This document shows, piece by piece, positions 1-5,043 of a DNA stretch of 5,043 nt. Made by a program: the position numbers and the translations under genes. Source of the stretch: JBGPMO01 sp041487075. GTDB taxonomy: Bacteria; Patescibacteriota; Minisyncoccia; UBA6257; 1-14-0-10-40-38. Within the stretch, counting starts at the first letter, position 1. Each line of letters begins with the position of its first letter. Below the pieces are notes generated by a model, which was given only the letters and a program-made list of their open reading frames with translations, did no database searches and was not told where the DNA came from. The stretch spans positions 1 through 5,043 of the forward strand of contig JBGPMO010000048.1 in NCBI GenBank assembly GCA_041487075.1, read 5' to 3'.

Positions 1-1
1 A

Positions 2-124
2 CCTCCACCGCCTCCCGGACCTCCACCACCAGGTCCGCCTGGACCGCCACCACCTCCACCACCAGGCCCGCCACCGCCACCGCCCCCGCCTCCTCCGCCG
101 CCTGGTCCTCCGCCACCTCCACCA
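2..124 (+). repeat. Proline/glycine-rich low-complexity linker (41 codons)
   Basis: All 41 codons in the surface-protein frame are proline or glycine: 36 Pro and 5 Gly, in blocks of 5, 4, 2, 7, 12 and 6 prolines each separated by one glycine. The window begins inside the tract, so it may be longer. Proline codons CCT, CCA, CCG and CCC are mixed, so it is not a plain triplet expansion. A 14-base unit, cctccaccaccagg, occurs at 20-33 and again at 53-66, hinting at partial duplication with a 33-base period. The likely role is a stiff spacer that holds the Calx-beta and propeller domains away from the preceding part of the protein or the cell wall. Confidence 0.9.
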
Positions 125-1699
125 TCGCTCCCAACTGTTTCGATTTCCGTAACAGATGCGGTCTCGTCAGAACAAGACCGGAACGCAGGTGTCTTTACGA
201 TTACTCGCTCCGGAAGCACGGCAAACCGCCTTGTCGTCCAGTTTGCGATTGCGGGGAGCGCCACAAACGGTGTTGACTATAACTCTATCGCGGCCTCAAA
301 AACGATTCCGATTGGCGCTAGTTCGGCTACCGTCACTATTCTGCCGATAGATGATGACGTAATCGAGGGCAACGAGACCGTAACCCTTACGTTAACTGAC
401 ATTGGTACATACACGCTCGGTTCATCTCCGGGAGCAACCCTCGTGATTCAAGATTATGAGATTACTTTCGCTTTCCAGAATCAACCTATAGCGGAAAAAG
501 TCTGGGATTATTCATCGAGCCACTGCGGGCAATATGATTTGCCTGACTTTTATACCCATGTTGTTCGAAGCAGTACGGGCGAAATCGTGATGTCGCGAGG
601 CGACGCACCCGATACGTACTTTTTGTTCGGCTCAAATTTCAATGCCTTGAGCGCCCCATGCGCTGCCGGCCCCGCGCTCACCTCTCCGGGAGCAGGTCCG
701 AACGAACAGCCACAGGCATATTTCAGTTTGCAATGGATTGCCTCCTTCTATCGCGACTTGAATTCTCCACGGCCGAACCGGATTTATGCGCTTATCCACG
801 ACGAGTTTCATGACCCGCGTCTGGCTTCTCATCCGCCTTGTGTTTCAGGAGTATATGACCCATCGAATCAGTGCAATTATTTTAGTATCACTTCTGCTTT
901 TTCCAACAATGGCGGATATCTCTTTATCCAAGACCCGAGTATCGATCCAGTGACCGGCGATCCTCGGCATCTGGTTGCGGCCCAGCACATCCCGTGGAAT
1001 CCACAATCGAATTTCGGCAATTTTCCTTCCTACGGGCACGTGATCTCGTCGAATATTGTGAAGCACACGGACGGGTTCTACTACGTATTGTTCGCCGCTA
1101 TCAACGATCCAATTCCCAGCGCCCTAACCCGAGGCACCTGCATTATGCGAACGAATAATTTAGAAGATCCTTCGAGCTGGCGCGCGTGGAATGGGAGCGG
1201 GTTTACCATCCATTTAAATTCTCCCTATGGTTCGAATCCGAATACGCAAAACTGCGCCTTTGTCAGTCAGTATCAGATTGCCGGGAGCGGGAGTCTCACC
1301 TACAATACCTATCTCGGCAAATACTTAGTTGTGGATCAGAGTGTAACGCCGAGAGTCCCGAACCCAAATCTTAGTATTCCGTCAGATTGGATCTGCGGGT
1401 TCTATTATTCGACCTCAAATGACCTCTTAAATTGGTCTTCTCAGAAACTTATCCAAGAGGTGCCGGGTACGAATCCGCCGTGCAACCCCTCTGGGCCTCA
1501 GTCAGGATCGGAGTCATATCCATCTCTTATTGATCACGCGCAGTTGAACGATCCGAACGACCCTAGTTTTGAGAAAACCGGCAACCGCCCCTATATTTAT
1601 TTCACGCGCTACAATAATGGTTGGGGATTGGATCGGGATCTTTGGCGGGAGCAAGTAACGATTTGCGAAACGGGCCACTCCGCTCCCGGGTGCCCGTAG
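2..1699 (+). CDS. Secreted Calx-beta / beta-propeller surface protein, 5'-partial
   Basis: The frame is open from the first complete codon to the TAG at 1697-1699, giving 565 residues, and the true start lies upstream. The GTG at 443 is internal, because the same frame upstream encodes a clear domain. Residues 1-41 are a proline/glycine linker. Residues about 45-151 are a Calx-beta domain, recognised by GVFTITRSG, GSATNGVDY, ATVTILPIDDDVIEGNETV and a closing ATLVIQD strand. In this family such acidic loops bind calcium and the domain occurs in surface and adhesion proteins. Residues about 152-565 resemble five-bladed propeller proteins of the GH43 type: IYALIHDEFHD (261-271), WRAWNGSGF (393-401), ESYPSLID (504-511) and a final YFTRYNNGWGLDRDLW segment. 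This domain has ten cysteines, an even number that suits disulfides outside the cell. Enzyme activity is not shown; it could be a sugar-binding or adhesive domain. Domain identity is firm for Calx-beta and moderate for the propeller. Confidence 0.88.
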   Translation, partial: PPPPPGPPPPGPPGPPPPPPPGPPPPPPPPPPPPGPPPPPPSLPTVSISVTDAVSSEQDRNAGVFTITRSGSTANRLVVQFAIAGSATNGVDYNSIAASKTIPIGASSATVTILPIDDDVIEGNETVTLTLTDIGTYTLGSSPGATLVIQDYEITFAFQNQPIAEKVWDYSSSHCGQYDLPDFYTHVVRSSTGEIVMSRGDAPDTYFLFGSNFNALSAPCAAGPALTSPGAGPNEQPQAYFSLQWIASFYRDLNSPRPNRIYALIHDEFHDPRLASHPPCVSGVYDPSNQCNYFSITSAFSNNGGYLFIQDPSIDPVTGDPRHLVAAQHIPWNPQSNFGNFPSYGHVISSNIVKHTDGFYYVLFAAINDPIPSALTRGTCIMRTNNLEDPSSWRAWNGSGFTIHLNSPYGSNPNTQNCAFVSQYQIAGSGSLTYNTYLGKYLVVDQSVTPRVPNPNLSIPSDWICGFYYSTSNDLLNWSSQKLIQEVPGTNPPCNPSGPQSGSESYPSLIDHAQLNDPNDPSFEKTGNRPYIYFTRYNNGWGLDRDLWREQVTICETGHSAPGCP

Positions 1700-1709
1700 G
1701 GGCTTCCCG
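1687..1709 (+). terminator. GC-rich stem-loop across the stop codon, possible transcript end
   Basis: CGGG (1687-1690) pairs with CCCG (1706-1709), and GCCC (1692-1695) pairs with GGGC (1700-1703), around a GTAG loop with a small T / TT internal loop. The eight G-C pairs include the TAG stop codon of the surface-protein gene. No T run follows, so it is not a standard intrinsic terminator. It could slow the polymerase, protect the mRNA 3' end, or be chance in GC-rich sequence. Confidence 0.25.
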
Positions 1710-1771
1710 TAAGCAGTGGCGTGTCTGCCGAGAACGCATACGAAGAGCCGCCGCGTTTGAATATCGTTTAA

Positions 1772-1777
1772 TATGAT
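1772..1777 (+). promoter_or_regulatory. Possible -10 element for the binding-protein gene
   Basis: TATGAT lies in a locally AT-rich patch (about 1756-1780) inside the 99-base gap before the binding-protein gene. It would place transcription start near 1784 and give a leader of about 15 bases. No convincing -35 lies at the usual spacing (the bases there are GC-rich); the nearby TTGAAT at 1757-1762 is too close to pair with it. The remainder of the gap, 1710-1755, shows nothing I can assign. Confidence 0.3.
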
Positions 1778-1783
1778 AGACTG

Positions 1784-1800
1784 ATACGAGAAAATCGTAT
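1784..1800 (+). promoter_or_regulatory. Perfect 6-bp inverted repeat overlapping the start codon
   Basis: ATACGA (1784-1789) and TCGTAT (1795-1800) are perfect inverted copies around a GAAAA loop. The right arm contains the A and T of the ATG at 1799-1801. In RNA this would form a small hairpin holding the start codon; in DNA it could be an operator half-site pair. The only Shine-Dalgarno-like bases (GAG, 1788-1790) sit at the stem-loop junction. The stem is AU-rich and short, so a regulatory role is only a suggestion. Confidence 0.3.
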
Positions 1801-2944
1801 GGCGAAATTAGTGACAGCGGTTATTGCTATTGCGCTCATGGTGATTGCCGGGCTCGCAATATTCGGCGGAACCGAATCATCCGCGCAAGCGGTGATTGTC
1901 GGGTTTATTCAACCCCTTTCTTCTCCTGCAGTTTCTTACGGCACATCAGAACTTCGTGCGATCCAAATTGCGATCGAGGAGATTAATGCCGCCGGCGGCG
2001 TTTTGAACGGTAAGGAACTCAAACTTGAAACCCAGGATGGCATCTGTGATCAAGGGGCGGCGGGAACCGCAGCAAAAAAACTTATTGCATCAACAAAACT
2101 TATCATTGGCGGCATTTGTCCGGAAGAAACGCTTGCGGCGGCAACCGTGACTGATGCTTTGCAAGCGCTTTTTATTTCGCCGGGAGCAGCGGATCAAAAA
2201 GTTTCAGCTGCCGGTGATTTCGTATTTCAAACGTATCCGTCCGATGCGAACGCCGCAAGTATTGCCGCGAAGTATGCGTATGAATCGTTGCAGGTAAAAA
2301 AAGCGGCTCTTATTACTGAACTCACCGACCATACCGGAGCACTGCGAGAGGCGTACAGCCGGGCGTTCACTGATCTCGGTGGGCGCCTAGTTGCTGATGA
2401 AACATTTCAGTCTCAAGGCACTGATTTTCAGACACAAATTTTGAAGATCAAGTCTCTTAAGCCAGATCTTATTTTTGTGGTTTCAGATACCGTTGCCCCG
2501 GGGATTCTCCTGTTTAAACAAATGCGAGAAATCGGCATACCCAAGGCGAAGTTTATGACGACGATGGCCTTGCTTGATTCTCACATTACGAGCGAGAATG
2601 CCGCGGCGCTCGAAGGAGTGATGAGCGTGGAGCCGATGGTGGACTGGGATACTAACCCGAAAGCAGTTGCATTTCGCGAGGCGCACCGTGCGAAGTTTGG
2701 GAGCGACCCGGGAATGTTTGCGGCGAATGCGTATGATGCCGTGTATCTCATTCGCGATGCCATAGAAGCAACGCAGAGCGCGAATCCAATCAAGATTAAG
2801 AATTGGCTCTATACGGTAAGGGATTGGGACGGCGCCGCAGGAAATATTACGATTGATGCAAATGGCGATCCGGTCATGAGTGAGCATGTGCGTGAAGTGA
2901 AGGCAGGCGAGGTGATTGATCTCGGCGCATACACGCCTTTGTAG
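1799..2944 (+). CDS. Branched-chain amino acid-type ABC substrate-binding protein (LivJ/LivK-like)
   Basis: This 381-residue exported protein belongs to the type 1 periplasmic-binding fold (Peripla_BP_6), whose members capture leucine/isoleucine/valine, related amino acids, amides or urea and deliver them to an ABC transporter. Residues 4-22 are a hydrophobic signal segment after a single lysine, with an AQA signal-peptidase site ending at residue 31. No lipobox cysteine is present. The mature part opens with VIVGFIQPLSS, followed by a helix matching the family pattern (AIQIAIEEINAAGGVLNGKEL). C83 and C107 match the spacing of the conserved LivJ disulfide. Later come the domain-crossing ISPGAADQ, the second-lobe DFQTQILKIKSLKPDLIFV, and AANAYDAVYLIRDAI near the C-terminus. 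Length is normal for the family. The ATG at 1799 keeps the whole signal peptide, though only a weak GAG precedes it. No permease or ATPase gene is adjacent, so the transporter partner is unknown and the ligand cannot be fixed. Confidence 0.92.
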   Translation: MAKLVTAVIAIALMVIAGLAIFGGTESSAQAVIVGFIQPLSSPAVSYGTSELRAIQIAIEEINAAGGVLNGKELKLETQDGICDQGAAGTAAKKLIASTKLIIGGICPEETLAAATVTDALQALFISPGAADQKVSAAGDFVFQTYPSDANAASIAAKYAYESLQVKKAALITELTDHTGALREAYSRAFTDLGGRLVADETFQSQGTDFQTQILKIKSLKPDLIFVVSDTVAPGILLFKQMREIGIPKAKFMTTMALLDSHITSENAAALEGVMSVEPMVDWDTNPKAVAFREAHRAKFGSDPGMFAANAYDAVYLIRDAIEATQSANPIKIKNWLYTVRDWDGAAGNITIDANGDPVMSEHVREVKAGEVIDLGAYTPL

Positions 2945-2975
2945 GGGAATAAGCTTTATAAATTACCCGGTTTTT
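2945..2975 (+). terminator. Weak stem-loop plus T run in the convergent gap
   Basis: GGGAAT (2945-2950) can pair with ATT and CCC (2962-2964, 2966-2968) with one bulged A, and five T residues follow at 2971-2975. This would end the binding-protein transcript just inside the 3' end of comF. An inner ATAA/TTAT pairing (2949-2952 with 2956-2959) may add stability. The stem is short and AT-rich, so this is a candidate only; the 18-base gap leaves room for little else. Confidence 0.3.
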
Positions 2976-3685
2976 GCGACCACAAGGGCTATGATGCGCC
3001 GTGCGCCTGCTCTCTTCAGCGTATGCACCGCTTCTCCGATCGTGGCACCCGAAGTAAAAACGTCATCAAGTAAAATAATATTTTTTCCGGCAACCAGCTC
3101 GGGGCGCTCTACGGCAAAACTGCCCGCAATATTCGTTATCCGTTCTTTAAAATCTTTTGTTTCCGCTTGCGGAGGAGTGTTTTTGACTCGGACGAGGGCG
3201 CGATGTTCGACTGGCAGCCCAGAGGTTTTCCCGAGATGCGTTGCGATGAGCGCGGATTGATTGAAGCCGCGAGTTCGTTCGCGCGACGGATGGAGCGGAA
3301 GGGGGATGAGTGTGTATGCTTGGAGATCCAGTTTGAGAGAGGCAAGATATCGTTTCAAAATTGATGAGAGTGCGCTTGCGGCGGCGGTTTGGTGCTGATA
3401 TTTCAGTTGCCAGACCAGGTGTTTCACGGTTTCATTTTCATACGATGATGCAGCGGCGAGCCGGTAACGTGCGTTTTCGTGGCAGGTTTTTTTGTTTTCC
3501 GCGAGCCGTGCTCCGCAGAGGGGGCAGGTGAGTGTGGTTTTAACGGTAATACTTTCCAAGCACCCGGCGCACAGCCGCTCTTCACGGGAAGCCTCGGGAA
3601 GCGAGGTATGGCAAACCAGGCAGAGCGGCGGGAAAAAGATATCTAATAATAATTCCTTCGTTTTCTTGAGCAGGTGTTGATACAT
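2963..3685 (-). CDS. comF: ComF family competence protein (phosphoribosyltransferase fold)
   Basis: The 240-residue product has the usual ComF length and order. The N-terminus is a cysteine-rich zinc-binding region with pairs C22/C25, C39/C42 and C54/C57, then C68 H69, where the last expected CxxC partner is missing (N71). Next come VKHLVWQLKY (87-96), PLH (130-132), the ComF signature R-ERTRGFNQ (135-143), the R-x-K-N-T-x-x-Q segment (166-173), and the phosphoribosyl-pyrophosphate loop ILLDDVFTSGATI (204-216). ComF is needed for natural transformation in several bacteria and is thought to act in the cytoplasm on incoming single-stranded DNA with helicase and recombination partners; its exact reaction is unsettled. 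It is divergent from pilM (51 bases between starts) and convergent with the binding-protein gene (18 bases between stops). The ATG at 3685-3683 begins a typical MYQHLLKKTKELLLDIFFPPLC opening just before the first zinc pair, but has no clear Shine-Dalgarno sequence. Confidence 0.95.
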   Translation of the reverse strand: MYQHLLKKTKELLLDIFFPPLCLVCHTSLPEASREERLCAGCLESITVKTTLTCPLCGARLAENKKTCHENARYRLAAASSYENETVKHLVWQLKYQHQTAAASALSSILKRYLASLKLDLQAYTLIPLPLHPSRERTRGFNQSALIATHLGKTSGLPVEHRALVRVKNTPPQAETKDFKERITNIAGSFAVERPELVAGKNIILLDDVFTSGATIGEAVHTLKRAGARRIIALVVAKTG

Positions 3686-3686
3686 G

Positions 3687-3700
3687 ATAGTCTTGACTAT
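3687..3700. promoter_or_regulatory. Inverted repeat in the comF-pilM divergent region
   Basis: ATAGTC (3687-3692) and GACTAT (3695-3700) are perfect inverted copies separated by TT. The repeat lies immediately next to the comF start codon and touches the extended -10 proposed for pilM. A site here could block or link both promoters. Six-base arms can arise by chance in AT-rich spacers, so an operator role is an inference from position. Confidence 0.3.
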
Positions 3701-3708
3701 GCTATACT
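3700..3708 (+). promoter_or_regulatory. Extended -10 promoter element for pilM
   Basis: TGCTATACT is a TGn extended -10 with a -10 hexamer (TATACT, 3703-3708) one base from consensus. Transcription would start near 3715, leaving a leader of about 22 bases before the pilM ATG. A TTGATA at 3677-3682 is a possible -35 but its 20-base spacing is long; extended -10 promoters can work with a poor -35. A second hexamer, TATACA (3712-3717), is an alternative with TTGACT (3693-3698) as -35, but that spacer of 13 bases is too short. Confidence 0.45.
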
Positions 3709-3709
3709 A

Positions 3710-3715
3710 TTTATA
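3710..3715 (-). promoter_or_regulatory. Possible -10 element for comF
   Basis: Read on the minus strand this is TATAAA, placing transcription start near 3703 and a leader of about 18 bases before the comF ATG. No good -35 is seen at the normal distance (3733-3738 reads ATGGAT on the minus strand, over the pilM start codon). If real, it overlaps the pilM promoter, so the two genes would compete for polymerase. Confidence 0.25.
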
Positions 3716-3736
3716 CATTTCCAATTCTTTTAATCC

Positions 3737-4807
3737 ATGGCGTTTTTGAAATCGCTTTTTGGCGGCGGCATTCCTCTCGGTGTTGATATCGGAACCAACT
3801 CTATTAAAATTGCCGAAGTGGTGCCCCAAGGGGAAACCTTTCGCCTCAAAAATTATGGGATGTTGGAATCATTCGGCTATCTTGAGCGCTCGAATGAAGC
3901 GATCCAGACCAGCACCTTGAAACTCTCTGAAGATAATGCGGCGGGTTATTTAAAGCTATTGCTTTCCCGCGCTCGCATCAATGGGAGAGAGGCAGTGGCT
4001 TCTATCCCGTCGTTCATTGCTTTTTCAACGTTACTTGAAGTGCCGCCGATGTCTGATCATGAAATCTCAAAGTTTATGGAACTGCAAGGCAAACAGTATA
4101 TACCCCTTCCGCTTTCTCAAGTTGCATTTGAATGGCAGAAGGTGGGGGAACGGAAAGAGGAAAACGGTTCGGTGAAGTATCAGATTTTCGTCGTTTCTGT
4201 CCCTAATGAACAATTAGAAAAATATCAAAAGATTTTTTCTGTGGCTGGCCTAAAGCTTGCTGCGGTCGAGATTGAAGGAACGAGCCTTGCGCGCACCCTT
4301 ACTTCAGGGACACCGAACCCCGTGCTTATCGTAGACATTGGCAGCCGCTCCACGAGCTTCTCGGTCGCCGCAAACGGCTTTTTGAAATTGAGCAGCCAGA
4401 CTGATTTTTCGGGCGGATCGCTTACGCAAACTATTGCGCAAGGACTTTCCATCAGCCAGCGCCGCGCTGAAGATTTGAAGCGCCAGCGTGGTCTTTTGGG
4501 ATTCGGCGGCACCGAAGAGTTATCCACACTAATACAACCGATACTAGATGTTATAATAAGTGAAGCAAAGCGGGCGATCGAGAATTACGAAGCTAACTAC
4601 CAAGAGAAGATAGGCCGCGTACTCTTAGCCGGTGGCGGGGCAACGATGGCGGGACTTCCAGAATATTGGGCGAAACAGACAGGGCTTCCGGTTGAAAAGG
4701 CAAATCCCTTCGGGCGAGTCACTCTTCCGCCAGCTCTTGATCCGATAGGAGGAGAACTTGGTTCCCTGCTTGCCGTAGCAATTGGCCTTGCAACAAAGCA
4801 ACTATAA
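3737..4807 (+). CDS. pilM: Type IV pilus assembly protein PilM (actin-like ATP-binding)
   Basis: The 356-residue product has normal PilM length and the FtsA/actin-like fold. The first phosphate-binding loop is GVDIGTNSIKIAEV (15-28), the second is IVDIGSRSTSFSV (starting at residue 198), and the adenosine-binding loop is LLAGGGATMAGL (starting at residue 296). The C-terminus GSLLAVAIGLATKQL is typical of the family. PilM is a cytoplasmic ring component that binds the N-terminal tail of the membrane protein PilN and links the pilus motor to the PilN/PilO platform; it supports type IV pili used in twitching, attachment and DNA uptake. The following gene begins 4 bases after the stop and encodes a single-pass membrane protein, fitting a pilM-pilN operon. 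The ATG at 3737 begins a typical MAFLKSLFGGG opening and has no recognisable Shine-Dalgarno sequence upstream. Identity is secure. Confidence 0.95.
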   Translation: MAFLKSLFGGGIPLGVDIGTNSIKIAEVVPQGETFRLKNYGMLESFGYLERSNEAIQTSTLKLSEDNAAGYLKLLLSRARINGREAVASIPSFIAFSTLLEVPPMSDHEISKFMELQGKQYIPLPLSQVAFEWQKVGERKEENGSVKYQIFVVSVPNEQLEKYQKIFSVAGLKLAAVEIEGTSLARTLTSGTPNPVLIVDIGSRSTSFSVAANGFLKLSSQTDFSGGSLTQTIAQGLSISQRRAEDLKRQRGLLGFGGTEELSTLIQPILDVIISEAKRAIENYEANYQEKIGRVLLAGGGATMAGLPEYWAKQTGLPVEKANPFGRVTLPPALDPIGGELGSLLAVAIGLATKQL

Positions 4808-4811
4808 CTTT

Positions 4812-5043
4812 ATGCCCGGGGTAATGACAAATACTATCGCGAATAAGCTCATGAAGGAGCGCGTGCCTTCGGGCGGCGGACCGTGGCGCTTACTCACGTT
4901 CATGATTTTTGTTCTCGCGGTATTTCTGTTTTCTTATCTTGGGCTTGCGTTTGGTTATAGAAAATTTGTTGAAGCGCAGATTGATGATAAAAAACAAAAA
5001 CTCATTCAGCTTGCCGAAGAGATTCCAAAGCCGCAGCAGGATG
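4812..5043 (+). CDS. PilN-like single-pass membrane protein, 3'-partial
   Basis: An open frame runs from the ATG at 4812 to the window end, giving 77 visible residues. It has a short hydrophilic N-terminus rich in K/R, a GGGPWRLL junction, one transmembrane helix at about residues 27-48 (LLTFMIFVLAVFLFSYLGLA and following), then a charged stretch with coiled-coil character (KFVEAQIDDKKQKLIQLAEEI). This short-tail, one-helix, coiled-coil layout and the place 4 bases after pilM are those of PilN, the inner-membrane partner of PilM. The classic INLLP tail motif that PilM grips is not visible, so the gene may be a lineage-specific PilN replacement or a fused or altered PilN/PilO relative. The start is uncertain: ATG at 4824 (MTNTIANK) is equally plausible, with GGGG only two bases upstream, and ATG at 4851 is possible. 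No start has a well-placed Shine-Dalgarno sequence. Confidence 0.75.
   Translation, partial: MPGVMTNTIANKLMKERVPSGGGPWRLLTFMIFVLAVFLFSYLGLAFGYRKFVEAQIDDKKQKLIQLAEEIPKPQQD

Noticed and set aside
2..124. Reading the Pro/Gly tract as a collagen-like Gly-X-Y helix
   Set aside because: Glycines are not spaced every third residue; spacing ranges from 3 to 13 residues, so a collagen triple helix is not supported.
156..350. A 64-residue open frame in a second + frame
   Set aside because: It lies wholly inside the Calx-beta coding sequence in another frame and has basic, low-information residues with no motif.
632..1066. Two minus-strand open frames opposite the propeller-like domain
   Set aside because: They are antisense to a well-supported coding frame and show no recognisable domain or start signal.
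1186..1374. A 62-residue + strand open frame
   Set aside because: It overlaps the surface-protein gene in another frame and has no support of its own.
2483..2887. Minus-strand open frames of 134 and 70 residues opposite the binding-protein gene
   Set aside because: The sense strand encodes a clear family member throughout, and the antisense products show no family pattern.
2951..2956. AAGCTT palindrome in the gap between convergent genes
   Set aside because: It is a bare six-base palindrome without extended arms, expected by chance.
2916..3680. Plus-strand open frames opposite comF, including one of 114 residues
   Set aside because: ComF motifs on the minus strand cover this whole stretch, so these are shadows.
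4225..4527. A 100-residue minus-strand open frame opposite pilM
   Set aside because: It overlaps the PilM second phosphate loop in antisense and has no own motif or promoter.
1..5043. CRISPR array, tRNA, rRNA, insertion sequence or phage genes
   Set aside because: No spaced direct repeats, cloverleaf-like segments, transposase motifs or terminal inverted repeats were seen; nearly all bases lie in the five coding regions described.

Overview
The window looks like chromosomal DNA of a bacterium with roughly balanced base composition, probably a member of the Patescibacteria (candidate phyla radiation; the Parcubacteria side is my best guess). This is inferred from the gene mix: type IV pilus genes pilM and a pilN-like gene beside comF, a lone LivJ/LivK-type binding protein, a large Calx-beta surface protein, and starts without good Shine-Dalgarno sequences. 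No rRNA or other marker gene is present to prove the lineage.

Layout. (1) Bases 2-1699, + strand: the 3' part of a secreted or surface gene whose beginning lies before the window. The visible 565 residues are a 41-residue proline/glycine linker, one Calx-beta domain, and a roughly 410-residue domain resembling five-bladed beta-propeller (glycosyl hydrolase 43-like) proteins. (2) Bases 1799-2944, + strand: an exported branched-chain amino acid type substrate-binding protein with no transporter genes beside it. (3) Bases 2963-3685, - strand: comF, convergent with the binding-protein gene across only 18 bases. (4) Bases 3686-3736: a short AT-rich divergent promoter region holding a small inverted repeat. 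(5) Bases 3737-4807, + strand: pilM, the actin-like cytoplasmic type IV pilus assembly protein. (6) Bases 4812-5043, + strand: the first 77 codons of a single-pass membrane protein in the pilN position, cut by the window end.

How it fits together. The right half is a DNA-uptake and type IV pilus neighbourhood: PilM and the PilN-like protein would form the inner-membrane alignment platform, and ComF is a competence protein thought to act on DNA that has been taken up. comF and pilM are read from one 51-base divergent region, so their transcription may be linked. The left half encodes two exported proteins (a surface adhesin or enzyme-like protein and a solute-binding protein) that fit a small cell living on external nutrients or attached to a host, but they need not be functionally related to the pilus genes. 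I found no tRNA, rRNA, CRISPR array, insertion sequence or phage gene. The whole window is densely coding, and the longest gap between genes is about 99 bases.
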